Shown here in pieces: positions 32,995 to 44,836 of a stretch of DNA of 64,000 bases. Under the pieces are notes generated by a model. It was not told where the DNA came from and did not search any database. It saw nothing but the letters and a program-made list of their open reading frames with translations. This DNA comes from Xanthostigma xanthostigma (lineage: Eukaryota > Arthropoda > Insecta > Raphidioptera > Raphidiidae), in contig OY754464.1 in the NCBI GenBank assembly GCA_963575645.1, forward strand, positions 76,854,948 through 76,918,947, given 5' to 3'. Numbering within the stretch: position 1 is the stretch's first letter; each line of letters opens with the position of its first letter. The position numbers were made by a program, and so were the translations under genes.

Positions 32995-34205
32995 CTAGCC
33001 GCTACCCGCGGCTACGCCCGCGATTGAGATGGAAATCGACTTTTGACATGCATATTAGGGGTTGAGGGAGGCATCGAGTAAAAAAATCTTTCAGGCAAAT
33101 ATTGGACATGTTTTCCCGAAAAGTTATAATTTTTGTGATAAAAATAGGTGTTCCTAAAAATGTCCAAGTCACCCTCATTCCTGTGCAGGAGTTGGGGGTG
33201 ATATTTATCTCCAAAGAATGTCCTCTTCAAACTAAACAACAACATAAAACCCCTTCTTAACGGGTGCTTACGTCATAAAAGGAAACTACTGTCACATTTT
33301 ATCGTGATCCATCTTATAATCGCGGGAAAAAAATTGTTATTTAGATCAATATAAATTAATAATAAATTATGACTTTTTAGAATTTTTCTGTTCAAGTGTA
33401 ATAAATTGCAAAATTGATGACAAACCTTGAAAATGACACCCATGTTGATTTTTAGACTATTTACCTTTTTTCACCCTCTGACGGGGTTGTTTTTAAAAAA
33501 TCTCGGAACACGTGTTTATTTATTTGTTGACAGGAGTAATCCTGCGCATTTTCGAATTGATACATCTATCTTATATGATTTCTCCATGCAAATTTTGAAC
33601 CCCCGTTACACCCTTTTAGGGGTTGAATTTTCAAAAATCCGTTCTTAGCGGATGCCTACGTCATAACAACTATCTGTGTGTCAAATTTTAGCCCACTCCC
33701 TCCAGTGGTTAGAGGTGTGCGTTGATTCTCCATTAAAAATTTTTAACCCCCGTTACACCCTTTCAAGGGTTGAATTTTCAAAAATTCGTTCTAAGCGGAT
33801 GCCTACGTTATAATAAGTATCTGTGTGCCAAATTTCAGCCCAATCCTTACAATGGTTTGAGCTGTATGTTGATTCTCCATTCATATTTTAAACCCCTGTT
33901 ACACCCTTTTAGGGGTTGAATTTTGAAAAATCCTGAAACACGTATTTACTCATTTAGCGCCAGGAGTAAGTATTCCTGCAAAGTTTCGAATAAAATGGTC
34001 TAACTAATCTTGTTTCTCCATACAAACTTTGCACCCCCGTTTTACCCCCTTAGGGAACGAATTTCCAAAAATCCTTTCTTAGTGCTCCCCTACGTTATAA
34101 AAGGAACCCCTGTACAACATTTCATGTTTCTAACCCTTATAGTTTAGGCCCTGCGTTGATATGTCAGTCAGTCAGTCAGTCAGCTTCTCCTTTTATATAT
34201 ATAGA
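32995..34205 (-). mobile_element. Helitron with internal module of about 145 bp repeated (1.2 kb)
   Basis: 3' CTAG at 32995-32998 with the hairpin CGCGGGCGTAGCCGCGGG on the minus strand. The 5' end is the complement of TCTATATATATAAAAGG at 34205, preceded by (GTCA)n. Modules with CCCCGTTACACCCTTTTAGG and CGGATGCCTACGTYATAA repeat about every 145 bp (near 33600, 33745, 33890, 34030). Confidence 0.8.
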
Positions 34206-34288
34206 TGTAATTGTTACTTGTTAGTTACGAAAAAACTTATTTAACCTTGTACTGACTTGGGATCAACGCCAAAGCGGCATATGATATG

Positions 34289-34356
34289 AAATGTAACAAT
34301 GAAAGATGAGTGAGAGAGATGAAGCATTTCTGTCACTCATCCTTCATTGTTACATT
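34289..34356. ncRNA. Hairpin of about 68 nt, pre-miRNA-like
   Basis: The arm AATGTAACAATGAAAGATGA continuing GTGAGAGA pairs with the complement ending CCTTCATTGTTACATT, with a loop of about 10 nt and few mismatches. It could be a small MITE. No expression evidence. Confidence 0.4.
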
Positions 34357-35005
34357 GCAGATGGATGTCGAAAAACATGGAATCCACAGATCCGAAAAAA
34401 GAGTCGAAAATATTTTAGTAGTACCTATGTATAAAACGGTGTATTGGCTAAAACATTTCAGGGGGGGTTAAACTGACCACCCCGCCCCCCAGCCTACGGC
34501 CTTGGTTATGGGAGTCATTCTGTACCTCTACTCCCCTAATGGTTCAACATCTGAAGAGAGTCGCCTGTATTGTGAAATAACTTTAAATCCGTGTGTTATA
34601 AAAGGCCATTCTGTAGTCCCGTTTGAATTCTGCGAGCAACGAAATTCGTTTGCACAACGGCGGTACCGGAAGTGCCAGATCCGACCCGATATCCGTTCTA
34701 GAATCGAGTAGGATTGATCCCAACGTTCGACGAGTGGCAATACATTTGAATGATACAACTGGCATTGGATGTCGGGACAGCTGATGTGGAAGCGAATGGA
34801 ATACTTTCAATTTAATTAAATCAGTGTACAAAACCGGAGGGAAAGTTAAACATACAACAAATAATGGCTAAGTGATTACATTATGTATTGCACTTATTTT
34901 GTACTGTATATGTACTGAACTATGTTATATATAACGATTGTTTAGTGTTTACTTACTGCAAGCGACAATAAAATATTTTTAATAATTTTCGGAACTGTTT
35001 TTATT
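34357..35005. other. Unassigned stretch, includes an inverted TE terminus
   Basis: 34440-34508 carries a G-run and CCTACGGCCTTGGTTATGG, the complement of the 30752 terminus. 34502-34850 is GC-richer with overlapping 70-80 codon frames on both strands and no recognised domain. Confidence 0.35.
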
Positions 35006-35013
35006 TCGTAAAT

Positions 35014-35285
35014 CAGCCCCGGATTTAGGGATTTTTCGTACCGGGGCAGAAACTTGATAATAGCGCCCCCTCTCTTTAGCGTTTGAGATAAATTACTTAA
35101 AAAACCCTACAAATATAATATAATGGTTGGCATTTTTCGTGAACGGGAAATCGTCAGAAAACAAGCAGATTGAGTAAATCGGAAAAAGGACAGATTGGGT
35201 GTGGTTTTCAACCATATTCTAGCGCCCCCTGAAACTGCCGACCGGGGCGGGTGTCCCGGTTTGCCCCCCCGTAGATCCGGGGCTT
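35014..35285 (+). mobile_element. hAT-like MITE (CAGCCCCGG ends), copy 2
   Basis: CAGCCCCGGATTTAGGG to GTAGATCCGGGGCTT. Duplication TCGTAAAT at 35006-35013 and 35286-35293. The interior matches 14331-14592, including AGCGTTTGAGATAAATTACT. Confidence 0.85.
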
Positions 35286-35317
35286 TCGTAAATAAACACG
35301 AAATAATATTTTAATAA

Positions 35318-35930
35318 TAAAAACGAAAGTGCTTTAGACCACACGACTGAAGTAAAACTTCTTCCTGCCATAATTTGTTATTATTCACCCGAAAATTCAC
35401 AAAATATGAACTTTCAAATGAATTTACAATTTTATTAACTTTAAACGTAGAATATTTATTGTATTGAACAAAATATTAATTTATAAAATTGTTCAAAAAC
35501 GTAATGAACAGTCTAATGTAAGAAGAAAGAAATATAAACATAAAGATAATGAAAACAAAAGTAATACATTGTAATTACTTAGCTCTCGTTGGGTTTTAAG
35601 CGTAAATCTTTATGAAATATTATTTAAAGTAGGTTTACAAAACTTTTGTGTCTGTCACCCGATAGCGCCACTGGTAAAGTATGTGTCATTCTATTGATCG
35701 TACTGCTTATATTTTCGGCCACCTGATGGCGCCACTAGCCAGTGACGCATCTGTCATCCTCTTCCTATCTTCACTAACTTATAACTCCCTCTCAACTTCC
35801 GTTCGCCTCGCTCGATCACACTTCCGTAAATCTCTCGTCACGAATTCACAAACTTACTCTCCAAGTCAACCGTGCGTAAAGAAGTTTTTTTCTTCAAAAA
35901 TGTTTAATTTTGAAGAACAAATTTAAAAAT
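35318..35930 (+). repeat. Rep-D copy with downstream block
   Basis: GTGCTTTAGACCACACGACT ... CCTGCCATAATTTGTTATTA at 35330-35400. Then 35655-35740 has CACCCGATAGCGCCACTGG and GGCCACCTGATGGCGCCACT, as at 57425-57570. 35765-35910 matches 13660-13830. Confidence 0.65.
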
Positions 35931-36264
35931 AAAAAATAATTTTTAAATTTCCCGCTGAAATACTCACTGACTCTGACCTACGTCACAAATCTCTATTTTA
36001 CTTCGGTTTTATTATACTATATTGTACTGAAAGCTTGTTTTTAAAAGGTTTTTGTTGTATATCTGCCTTTAAGATTATATACTAAATAATAAGTATTGAA
36101 TAATAAATAAAAAAAATTATGTAATTTACAAATTAAATATCAATTTAGTAAAATTCTAAATTATTAATAACTCAGCTATCTTACAAACAATAACTAATAA
36201 TAAGACGGAGTTTTTATCCGACTGTGCCAGAAGCCCAGAAGGAGGGTTTTCCGAGTGTATGTGT
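35931..36264. other. AT-rich unassigned stretch
   Basis: No feature recognised. Confidence 0.4.
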
Positions 36265-36398
36265 TACGGTTAATACAAGAAAGTAGTTTATTCGCGAATT
36301 AACCGGCTAATACCCGAATTAACCAACGTCAAGGATTGGTTAATTCGGGTAATTAGCCGATTAATTCGCGAATTAACTACTTTCTTGTATTAACCGTA
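36265..36398. mobile_element. 134-bp near-perfect palindrome
   Basis: TACGGTTAATACAAGAAAGT ... CGAATTAACC and its complement meet at about 36330. The ends resemble the TACGGTCAATAC motif of the 19.9-22.8 kb foldback. Probably a MITE. Confidence 0.8.
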
Positions 36399-36746
36399 TC
36401 ATATGTATATCTACGTAGAATATACAACCTATGTTTATTTCTTTGGTACACCCTACAGCCTAAACGGCTTGATAGATCTCAACATATGAGGTGTCGTTAG
36501 CTTCGTCTTAATTGTGAGAGTGACATAGGGTATAATATTTAAATATGGCGTCGGCTAATCAAAAAAAAAGGAGGGGCAATAAAAAATATTTTGTTATTAA
36601 CAATATGGGTATCAAATAAAAGCTAGTGAATAGGCCAATTCCAAATATAATTTTATAATGCGATCAATACTATTTTTTTTGTAACCGTGTAAGATAAAGA
36701 CGTCAGTTAACAGCAAGTGATTATATGTAATGATTTGTGTTCGTAG
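36399..36746. other. Intron 3' portion, nothing recognised
   Basis: Leads to the exon c acceptor. Confidence 0.5.
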
Positions 36747-36856
36747 GCAAAAAGAAGAGACTGGCTTTCTTGGACTTATTGCTCGAGGCGTCTCAGGGCG
36801 GTACCAAACTCACCGATGTCGAGATTCGAGAAGAAACTGATACTTTTATGTTCGAG
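36747..36856 (+). CDS. CYP4-type P450 exon c (entry to I-helix)
   Basis: The acceptor is ttcgtag and the donor is GTAAGC. The exon encodes [14 protein letters not shown], a GG-containing loop, then [14 protein letters not shown]. The usual family string is EEVDTFMFE, so this copy has T where V is common. The final glutamate directly precedes GHDTT of the next exon. In characterised CYP4 enzymes that position is the glutamate reported to attach covalently to heme. The exon ends in phase 0. Confidence 0.95.
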
Positions 36857-37186
36857 GTAAGCATACAAAAACTAAATGATGTTACTTCTTTATCTGCTTT
36901 CATACTATTATGGTACTATGTACAATGCACACAAACGTAGACTATTAGATTATAATGGCTCCTATATATTGATCAATCATTTTAAAGTTGTTCACTTTGA
37001 ACTCTAGAAACCTAGACAATATAATATCTAATCGTAATAACCCTAGCAATTTTACCAAACAGCACCGATTAGCATAAAAATTTGGAGGTAGGTTCTACTT
37101 ACCCTTTACTTCAAAGTTGTCAATGTGCCGAGCGTTGTTTTTACCCTGGGGGTGGACGACACACCTTCTCGAGGATGAAATTTTTT
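36857..37186. other. Intron 5' portion, nothing recognised
   Basis: A small GC-richer patch lies at 37130-37175. Confidence 0.4.
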
Positions 37187-37331
37187 GACGTGATAACGTC
37201 TTATAAATTACACCGGCTGCATGCACGAAAAAGTGTAACGTTCCGAAATGTGTCACGTTCCGCCTGACCTTCGAGCGGAATACGTTATCACGTAAAACTA
37301 TCGTCCGTAAACCGACTTTACAGACAACCAA
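37187..37331 (+). mobile_element. T-run MITE, shortest copy (145 bp)
   Basis: GACGTGATAACGTC ... CACCGGCTGCATGCACGAAA ... GCGGAATACGTTATCACG ... AAACCGACTTTACAGACAAC. Flanked by TTTTTT and TTTT. Confidence 0.85.
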
Positions 37332-38159
37332 TTTTGTGTGGATTAAATTTAAACAAAATACTTTAACAAAAAGTAAAAACCATTCGTTTTTGTTAAAAAT
37401 AAGTATGGGAATGGATAGATTGACTAATTCTAAACAGCTTTTGTTCTGTAAAGTTTTTACTTAAAGTCAATACTTTTCGACTTATTCGAGAACATAAACG
37501 ATAATTTTTCAACGTTTTCAGGCAGTTTTGCATAAATAACTCTAAAAATAAGTATTGTATGAAAAAAATCATTCGTTGTTAAAATGTAGTTTATAAAAAA
37601 ACAAAAAAAAAAAATAGTGGGTTTAAAATATTACTAGACCCAATACTAACGGAGTAATAGCTTGTTAAAGGTTGCTTCTTCTTCGTGAAACGCCGAAATC
37701 AAAAGTTTCAATGTGAAATATAAAAAAAAAACAATGCATTTTTCGGGGAAAACTCATTGAACTTTTTTTGAAGTGCTTGAAAAAACCTTTATTTTTTATG
37801 GAAGTTCCTAGTATCAAAATTAAGCGAGTTAAGACAAAAACAAAATTGGTCCCTATTTTTTTGGCGGCAAAAAAATATGAAAATCACCCCCTAATTACTA
37901 CTTACCATATATTGTATCACCCAGGCCCATACAGTTTACAGACCATGAAGTATAGAGGTAAGGGGAACTATTTCAATGTTAGAAAAGTGTCCCTCGAATA
38001 GCATTGAATTTAGATGACACTGCTGTTCCGAAACGACTATTGTATAAAGAAAACGCCAAAAGTCGTTAGAGCAGGAAAATATTAAGCAGACCATAAATGT
38101 AAGATATAAAACAATATTAAAAAATGAAGAAATAAAACGTCAAAATTATAGGTAACGTC
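37332..38159. other. AT-rich unassigned stretch
   Basis: No feature recognised. A 77-codon frame at 37768-38001 has no known domain. Confidence 0.4.
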
Positions 38160-38162
38160 TTA

Positions 38163-38585
38163 AGGCCGCTGCACACGAGGCTAGAAACGCTGCTAGATTT
38201 GCCTACTAGTTTTCTAGCGCTGGTTTTCTTGATTGCTGTTAAGTGCTCGCTTCACACGTGACTATTTTTCAAGTTTGTTTTGTGGATAGATCTGGTGCGC
38301 GCGCAGTGACAGTTCAAATATAGACACAGATCAAAACGTGTCTGTTGTCTGACTGACACCATATGGGCGTTTGTCAAGTGCCCACGTGAAGATACTGCTT
38401 CCTGATTGGTTCTTGCTGATACCTAGCCGCAAATCTAGCAGGGAAAATAGCCCCTATTCTAATTTTAAAAGCTATATCTTCTGAGCTAGCAAGGCAGCCC
38501 GCAGTGACTTCATTTCCAGCTTCGTACCCAGCCTACCGGCTAGCAGAACTCCTAGCAGCGTTTCTAACCTCGTGTGCAGCGGCCT
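38163..38585 (+). mobile_element. Har-N1 Harbinger-like MITE (423 bp)
   Basis: Inverted ends AGGCCGCTGCACACGAGG and its complement, TTA on both sides (38160-38162, 38586-38588). A 3-bp TTA/TAA duplication is typical of PIF/Harbinger. Second complete copy at 57582-57982. Fragments at 42090, 43575, 53415 and 54206. Confidence 0.85.
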
Positions 38586-38769
38586 TTAGGTGGTTCCGCA
38601 ATTAATTTGTAGGTTATACTAAATTAAATTTTGCTTGTTCCGAATATTTAACTTTTTTAGCTCTTGTGTTTGGCCAGTTGCATAGGTACTTCGTTTTGTC
38701 TACAACGGCTATGTTCATATGAAATTCCATTGGCTCACTAGTGCCATTCTGGCCAATTATTAAACCAGT

Positions 38770-40038
38770 TAGAGATGATACAAAATACTAGGAACAGTTA
38801 TTTTGGAACAGTTTAGAACGAGGAACAGATTAGAACAGTTGTCAGTATAATAAAATACCTGTTCCGGGCTGTTCCAATGCTTCGACTGTTCCGAATAACA
38901 TAACGGGCGTTCTTCTGCATAAAATAAACATTCTTCGTTCCCGTTGTCAATTATTGTACCTACGTTGCAAACTGCAACACTTATGCTCGTCAACTACGCC
39001 TAGCGTACATTGTACGTAAAGTCGATTTTAGTATCACACCATCCCATTAACATGCGTCGCAAAGTTCCAGACAAAACTGGACGGCTTATTAATTTTATAT
39101 TACATACGCCAGATTAACAAAATAATATTGAACTGTGGTGAAATAATATTATTTGATTTTGTCATAGTATATGCATTCTGCAGAACAACTGTTACTTACA
39201 TTCTGTAAAAGTATATTTTTAATATACTGTCGACAAATTTCTTTGTTTTTGACGTGATAACGTCTTATAAATTGATGAATCACCAATCTTATAAATTGAT
39301 AAAACACCGGCTGCATGCACGAAAAAGTGTAACGTTCCTAACGTTCCGCCTGACCCTGTGCGTGCTTTTCTCGAAAACGGCCCTAACGATTTGGATGAAA
39401 TTTACTGAAAAGGGATTTTGGGGGGCCAAAAATCGTTTTAGCTAGGTCTCATCTCTCGAAAAAATCGTTTTCTTACAAATTTTATCATTATAAAAATCAA
39501 TATTTTGACGTATGAAAATACTTAAATATTGTAAGTAGGTTTTGGAATTTTATATAAACAATGAAACAATTGTTTTCAAAATATTATGACAGTTAATCTT
39601 TGAGACTTAAAATAAATACGAAAGAAAGAAAGTTAAAAAAACAATTATTATTATTATAGGTGGTGAGTAATTTTAATAAATAAATTAACGTTCTGCCTGA
39701 CCCTGTGCGTGATTATTAAATATGATATTCGAGCGGAATACGTTATCACGTAAAACTATCGTCCGTAAACCGACTTTACAGACAACCAATTTTTTTTTAA
39801 TAATTAGGTACCTTAAATTATTAAACTTGAATAATAGAATGAATTCACGAAAAAATACAAATAATACACATTTCATAATTTAAAATTTTTATACGTTGCA
39901 TGTTACAAGCTGTTCCGAGAATGTCAAGGTTCCAACGTTGGAACTGTTAAAAAGTAACAGGTTTTTGGAACTGTTCCGTAAGCGGAACAGGGACGGAACG
40001 GAACTGTTATTAAAAAATAACAGTTTGTACCACCTCTA
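38770..40038 (+). mobile_element. hAT element, 1.27 kb, hosting a T-run MITE
   Basis: Ends TAGAGATGATACAAA and (complement) TAGAGGTGGTACAAA. AAACCAGT duplicated at 38762-38769 and 40039-40046. Subterminal GAACAG/CTGTTCC motifs repeat near both ends (for example 38800-38885 and 39905-40000). No transposase frame. Confidence 0.88.
39251..39789 (+). mobile_element. T-run MITE copy nested in hAT
   Basis: GACGTGATAACGTC with a duplicated CTTATAAATTGAT piece, ending CGACTTTACAGACAACCAA. T-runs on both sides. Confidence 0.85.
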
Positions 40039-40046
40039 AAACCAGT

Positions 40047-41574
40047 ATATTTTAATGCTTTTAGGTGACCACTTTTTCAATATAATATCCATAAGAGACT
40101 GTTCTCCGTATATCCACTCTTCATAGTATAGACTATAGACATTACATTTTAAAATACTAAGAGAGTTGAGGAGCTATTTGACTGTAGTCGATCGTTTATG
40201 CACTACACTGTTAAATTTTATATCCCACTCAATCTCGAGGGATGTTTCTATCCGACAAGTTTGTTTTGTTTTTATGTGCAGAGGGCGGAGTATAATTGAA
40301 ATAAATACGATTTTGTTGCTTTAGTTTGGTTCGTATCCGTTTATTCTATACCTATATAGACATGGGCGTCGATTGCTTTGGGGACACTGGAAGCAATCGT
40401 TATAATTAAGATAATGAATAGGCATGATAAAAGAATCAAAGAATAAATGGTTTTAAGGAAAAATACCTGTATCTTGTAAGGATTCTCAAAAATGACCCAA
40501 TGTTATATAAGCATTGAGATTAATAAGATTTTTAATAAAATAAAAGTATAAAATACTGCAATCGGCCATGTTGACTGAAACACCGAATGACGTCACGCCT
40601 TCTTAAATCAAAGAGAATATAAACACTTGAAGTAAATAATCACCGTGTCGCTTGAATTATTGTTGCGATCATTCACTTTTGCATCATTTAATTAGTTGAT
40701 TTGTTTTTTTTATGATATTTTGTAACACTTATGTCATAGGTTATTTTTGAGGTTAGTTCACTTTCAACTAAAGAAAACCGTACTAATTTTACTACTAAGT
40801 ACCTACTTTTAAAAAAATACTTAATACAAATCATGTAATTAAGTAAATTTACATGCCTTTCTACGAAATACCTCTGCATCACAACGCTACACCCATAAAT
40901 ACAGCATCTAATGTCAGCAGTCACTAAGGCGTGACGTCACAAGCGTTTTCGCGGTTACTTCAAAATAGAAAGATAAAAATGCAATAATTTGCGCTAAAAT
41001 TTAATTTATTGCCGAAATAATGTTTTTTTTTTCGGAAATAGTAGATGAATACCTACATTATAAAACTAGATTTCAAAAGCTGTCATTTTAACTAAAAAAT
41101 GTTTTTTTTTTTACCTATATTTACAATTTCATTTGCTGGCGCCTATGTTTTAGGTTGTTAAACAGGTATCCAAAGCATAGATATATTCTTACATCATTAC
41201 GCAGGATTGAAACTCAATCTACTGAAAAAGTTTAGGTACTTCTGGACGATTTTAAAATAGTGGATCAAATAATATAATTGATAAAGCGGTTGCCGAACTC
41301 TGAAACCATATTTAAACTGTACATATTTATATTTAAATTTTCTTTTTTATTCAAATGCAAAAACGGTATAGTGCAGGTTCTAAAAATTCTTTTTAGGAAC
41401 CTCAATGCGTACTTTTAAATGCCGTCTAACGTCTAACTGTTAAAATTTTATCTAAAACAGACGGACGGACAACAGAGATTCAACGAATTTCATTTTTTCA
41501 CTATTTGATACGGAACCCTAAAAAATCATAATATTAATACTGTTTAAAAGCAAAGCCGGGCAATGCAGTGAACC
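40047..41574. other. Mostly unassigned; small inverted pair
   Basis: GACGTCACGCCTT (about 40588) and AAGGCGTGACGTC (about 40925) form an inverted pair that may delimit a MITE. GATACGGAACCCTAAAAA near 41508 is a motif common in insect TEs. Otherwise nothing. Confidence 0.35.
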
Positions 41575-42085
41575 TAAAGTGCTTAAAAAATTCCAGCTAA
41601 TTGGGCGACGGGATCAATCCAACTTCAAAAATGTTGATATTCAATTATAATAAAGAAAATAAAATTTCTGATATCGCGTGAGGCGACGCGGGTAATGGCT
41701 AGTATTCAATATGATATTTGCTATTCGTTGCCATGGTTACCTACATGTCATGTAAAAATCAATCAAAGCATGCCTAACTAGTTTATTTCTGACAGATCCA
41801 TAAAACAAAAGAGCGACTGATTTTTTTATTTTCAAAATATTTCCGAAACTATAAAGTTTAGAAAAACAAATTTTAACGAAACTTTCTTGAAAAAATTTAT
41901 AGAATAATAAGCCGTTATGAAAAGTATACCATTATTATATAAAAAAACACCGTTATAGCATATATCTCTTCTGCGCATGCGCCGATTTTCCCCAAAAACA
42001 AAAGGGCTCCTTATATTTGCATACCAAACATCCTCCCAAAATTTGGTTTCAATCCGCTCATCCGTTTGACCTGTATCGTGTTCCT
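41575..42085 (-). repeat. Rep-A copy with Helitron-like end
   Basis: Reverse of the 14830-15485 arrangement: CCAGCTAATTGGGCGACGGG, then CTAG at 41699-41702, then GCATGCGCCGATTTTCCCC and CATCCTCCCAAAATTTGG. Confidence 0.75.
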
Positions 42086-42089
42086 TGCT

Positions 42090-42365
42090 AGATTTGACTA
42101 GTTTTTTAGCGCTGTTTTTTCTTGATTACTTTTAAGTGCTTGCTTCGCACGAGACGTCTTTTCAAGCTTGTTTTGGGGCTCTATCTGGTGCGCGTGCAGT
42201 GACATTTCAAATATAAACACAGAGCAAAACGTGTTTGTTGTCTGAGCAAAATGGCGCCATGTTGATTTGTGGGCGTTTGTTGATGTCGCTGCTTCCTGGT
42301 TGGTTCTTGCTCAGAGCAAGCAGAGGACCTAGCAAGAAAAATAATGACGCGCAGTGCAAAAATAT
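42090..42365 (+). mobile_element. Har-N1 internal fragment
   Basis: TTGCTAGATTTGACTAG ... AAGTGCTTGCTTCGCACG ... CTGGTGCGCGTGCAGTGACA matches 38190-38460 without its termini. Abuts Rep-A. Confidence 0.7.
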
Positions 42366-42683
42366 CAAACTTTCGGCCCTTGTGGTGTAATATACTATTT
42401 ATTTCTTCGTAAAACGTCCTTCAAGGCTTTATAGTTATCCATGTGATAAAAGACTTGAACTGATTGGTGTTATTCAGTAGTCAGTCGAACTTTATTCGTG
42501 TAAATCTCTACCCTGTGTATACCGCAATATTGATAGAACACATTCACGAACTGGACATCGGTACTTGAGCGGAATTATTTATGAACGAACTTACAGACTC
42601 AATACGTATATAAAAGTTGTAATTGATGCGCCAACAAAGATCTTAGACTGTACAGATTGCAGACTGTAGTAGTGGCTCTAAAC

Positions 42684-42785
42684 CAGAGGTTCCCAAACAT
42701 TTTTTCTCATAGACCACTTTTAAAATTTGGCTGGTTCCGGTGGACCCCCTGCAGCTACATTTCTACCATATTCCCAAAACTCGAC
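42684..42785 (+). mobile_element. hAT left end fragment
   Basis: CAGAGGTTCCCAAACATTTT ... GGTGGACCCCCTGCAGC, a typical hAT terminus. The right end was not found. Confidence 0.55.
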
Positions 42786-43574
42786 AAAAAATGTGAAGAT
42801 TAGATATAACTATGGAAATTTGCGTTGCGGCTGAGTTCCAACCACGAATGGGGAGTTTTCTAAATGAAATAAAAGAGTATTGATTGGTTAATTAATTAAT
42901 TGATTGTGCTGTGAGTGGATGTCAAAAAAGTAAAATTGGCCAATCAAAAAAGTGATTCCATCCAACTTTAAACAAATTAATTAATTATATATTGTACGTC
43001 ATAATTGATAAATAATTCTCACATACCTTTTATGTTATGCTATTTATATAATGGTTTACAATCTGAATTTTATGGTACCTATATAAAATTTACATCAGTT
43101 TTGCTTATTACATTTTTTGACATCATGGCCAACTAAAGTTTTTGACTTATCACCATAGAAACATGTCGCGATTTCCATAAAAAGTGAGTTCAATAATTCT
43201 CTATTACCCACTAGCGGCGCTAGTAGGCTTCGTGCACACAACCTATACGGAACTTTTAAAAGCTCAAATTTATAGTTGATAGTAGTAAGATAATTTTGCA
43301 TTTCAGCCCGGAAATTCTAGATATCGAGTGTCCAAGATACTCGAAACTAAACAATTTTTAGCAATGAACACTTGGGGATCCCCGTAAACCATAAGTTTGG
43401 AGTTGCTGAATTAAAGAGTATCTCTCCCAAAGACAGACACCTACAGTAAATGTATACTAACTCCATATCTACGAGCACAAAACAAAACTGCTTAGGTCAA
43501 ACAAAATAAAACCGTAATATTATTTATCACAGCTCGTCTGATTATAATTTAGAACCAGAGCTATTTTTCATGCT
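42786..43574. other. Unassigned stretch
   Basis: No feature recognised. Confidence 0.4.
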
Positions 43575-43852
43575 TGTTTTGTTCAATAACCAATCAGAAA
43601 ACAGTATCTTGTCACGTGGGCCACGGGCAAACGCCCACAAACAAACATGTCGTCATAGTGTTCTGAGACAATAAACGTTCACACATTCGAACTGTCACTG
43701 CGCGCGCACAAAACCCATCTACAAAACCAGCTTCAATACACGCATCGTGTGAAGCAATCACGAAGCCAGCGCTATAGCGCGCTTGAAACCTGCCAGCCAA
43801 AGCTAGTAAGGAATCTAGCGGCGAAACCAGCCTCTTGTGCAGCGACCTTAAA
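43575..43852 (-). mobile_element. Har-N1 fragment (one terminus)
   Basis: CACGTGGGCCACGGGCAAAC ... CACTGCGCGCGCAC ... CCTCTTGTGCAGCGACCTTA, the right part of Har-N1. Confidence 0.65.
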
Positions 43853-43873
43853 TTAATTGAATAAATAGTTATA

Positions 43874-44836
43874 CTCTCTACACATGAATTAGTGAAATTT
43901 TCACAACTTGCGTGATCTTCAGTGATTTTCACAACAAAATAGTGCTCTCTAAAACTGAAATAGTGAAAATGTTACTATTTGAGGTAATGAGTTCTGATTC
44001 ACTTCCGGAATAGTGAATTCAAGTAAAATTCACTGTCAGAATAGTGATACCCCTGATTTTATACGTGTCGCTTGTGCCGCCTCCATACAGTTGCTATAGA
44101 TACTTACTATTTATTCATGTATAATGTAGAATAGATCGTTCTATACTTTCTAAACATGAATTAGTGAAATTTTCACTAATTGCGTAAGTGAAGCTGTATT
44201 CACTTGATAATCAGTGATTTTCACAACAAATTAGTGAATTTTCACTGATAAATTTTCTCTCTAAAACTGAAATAGTGAAAATACCACTTATACTATAATT
44301 AGTGAATTTTTATATTCACTAATTTATATTGTGGGTATTCACTGATTCTACGTGGTATGATTCTAGCATTGTTAAATAGTGAATATGCACTTGTAATTAG
44401 TGAAAAATTTTTATAGATTCAGAGTAAAGCATTGCGCGTATACTATTGTTTTTTTACCGATTTTAAATTATATTCAATGACATAGGATCATAACTAACAA
44501 TGAATTAAGGTTTTGTTTTTTGACGCGAATTCTCTAATTCTTTATTTTGTATTCAATTTTTAGTCGACTTGTACAAATATAAAAGTTAATTATGCCAGTG
44601 AAAGTAACGAATGATTAAAGATTAATTAAAAAAACCTGTAATCAAAAAATTGTTGATGCCAGATGACATTTAATGGTCACTTATATAATTAGTGAATTTT
44701 TATATTCACTTATATAATTAATGAATTTTTATATTCACTAACTCATATTGTGAGTATTCACTAATTCTGCGTGGTATGATTCTAGCATTGACAAAGAATG
44801 AATATGCATTTTGTAATTAGATTTATGTTTAGAGAG
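43874..44836. mobile_element. TA-flanked element filled with AGTGAA/TTCACT motifs (963 bp)
   Basis: Ends CTCTCTACACATGAATTAG and (complement) CTCTCTAAACATAAATCTAA, TA on both sides. The interior has roughly 25-30 AGTGAA or TTCACT words, often as palindromes such as TTAGTGAAATTTTCACTAA. A second left-end-like block (TTTCTAAACATGAATTAG) begins near 44147. 44415-44680 is plain AT-rich sequence. Confidence 0.75.

Noticed and set aside
43612..43932. 106-codon minus-strand gene
   Set aside because: Overlaps a Har-N1 fragment and the start of the AGTGAA element.
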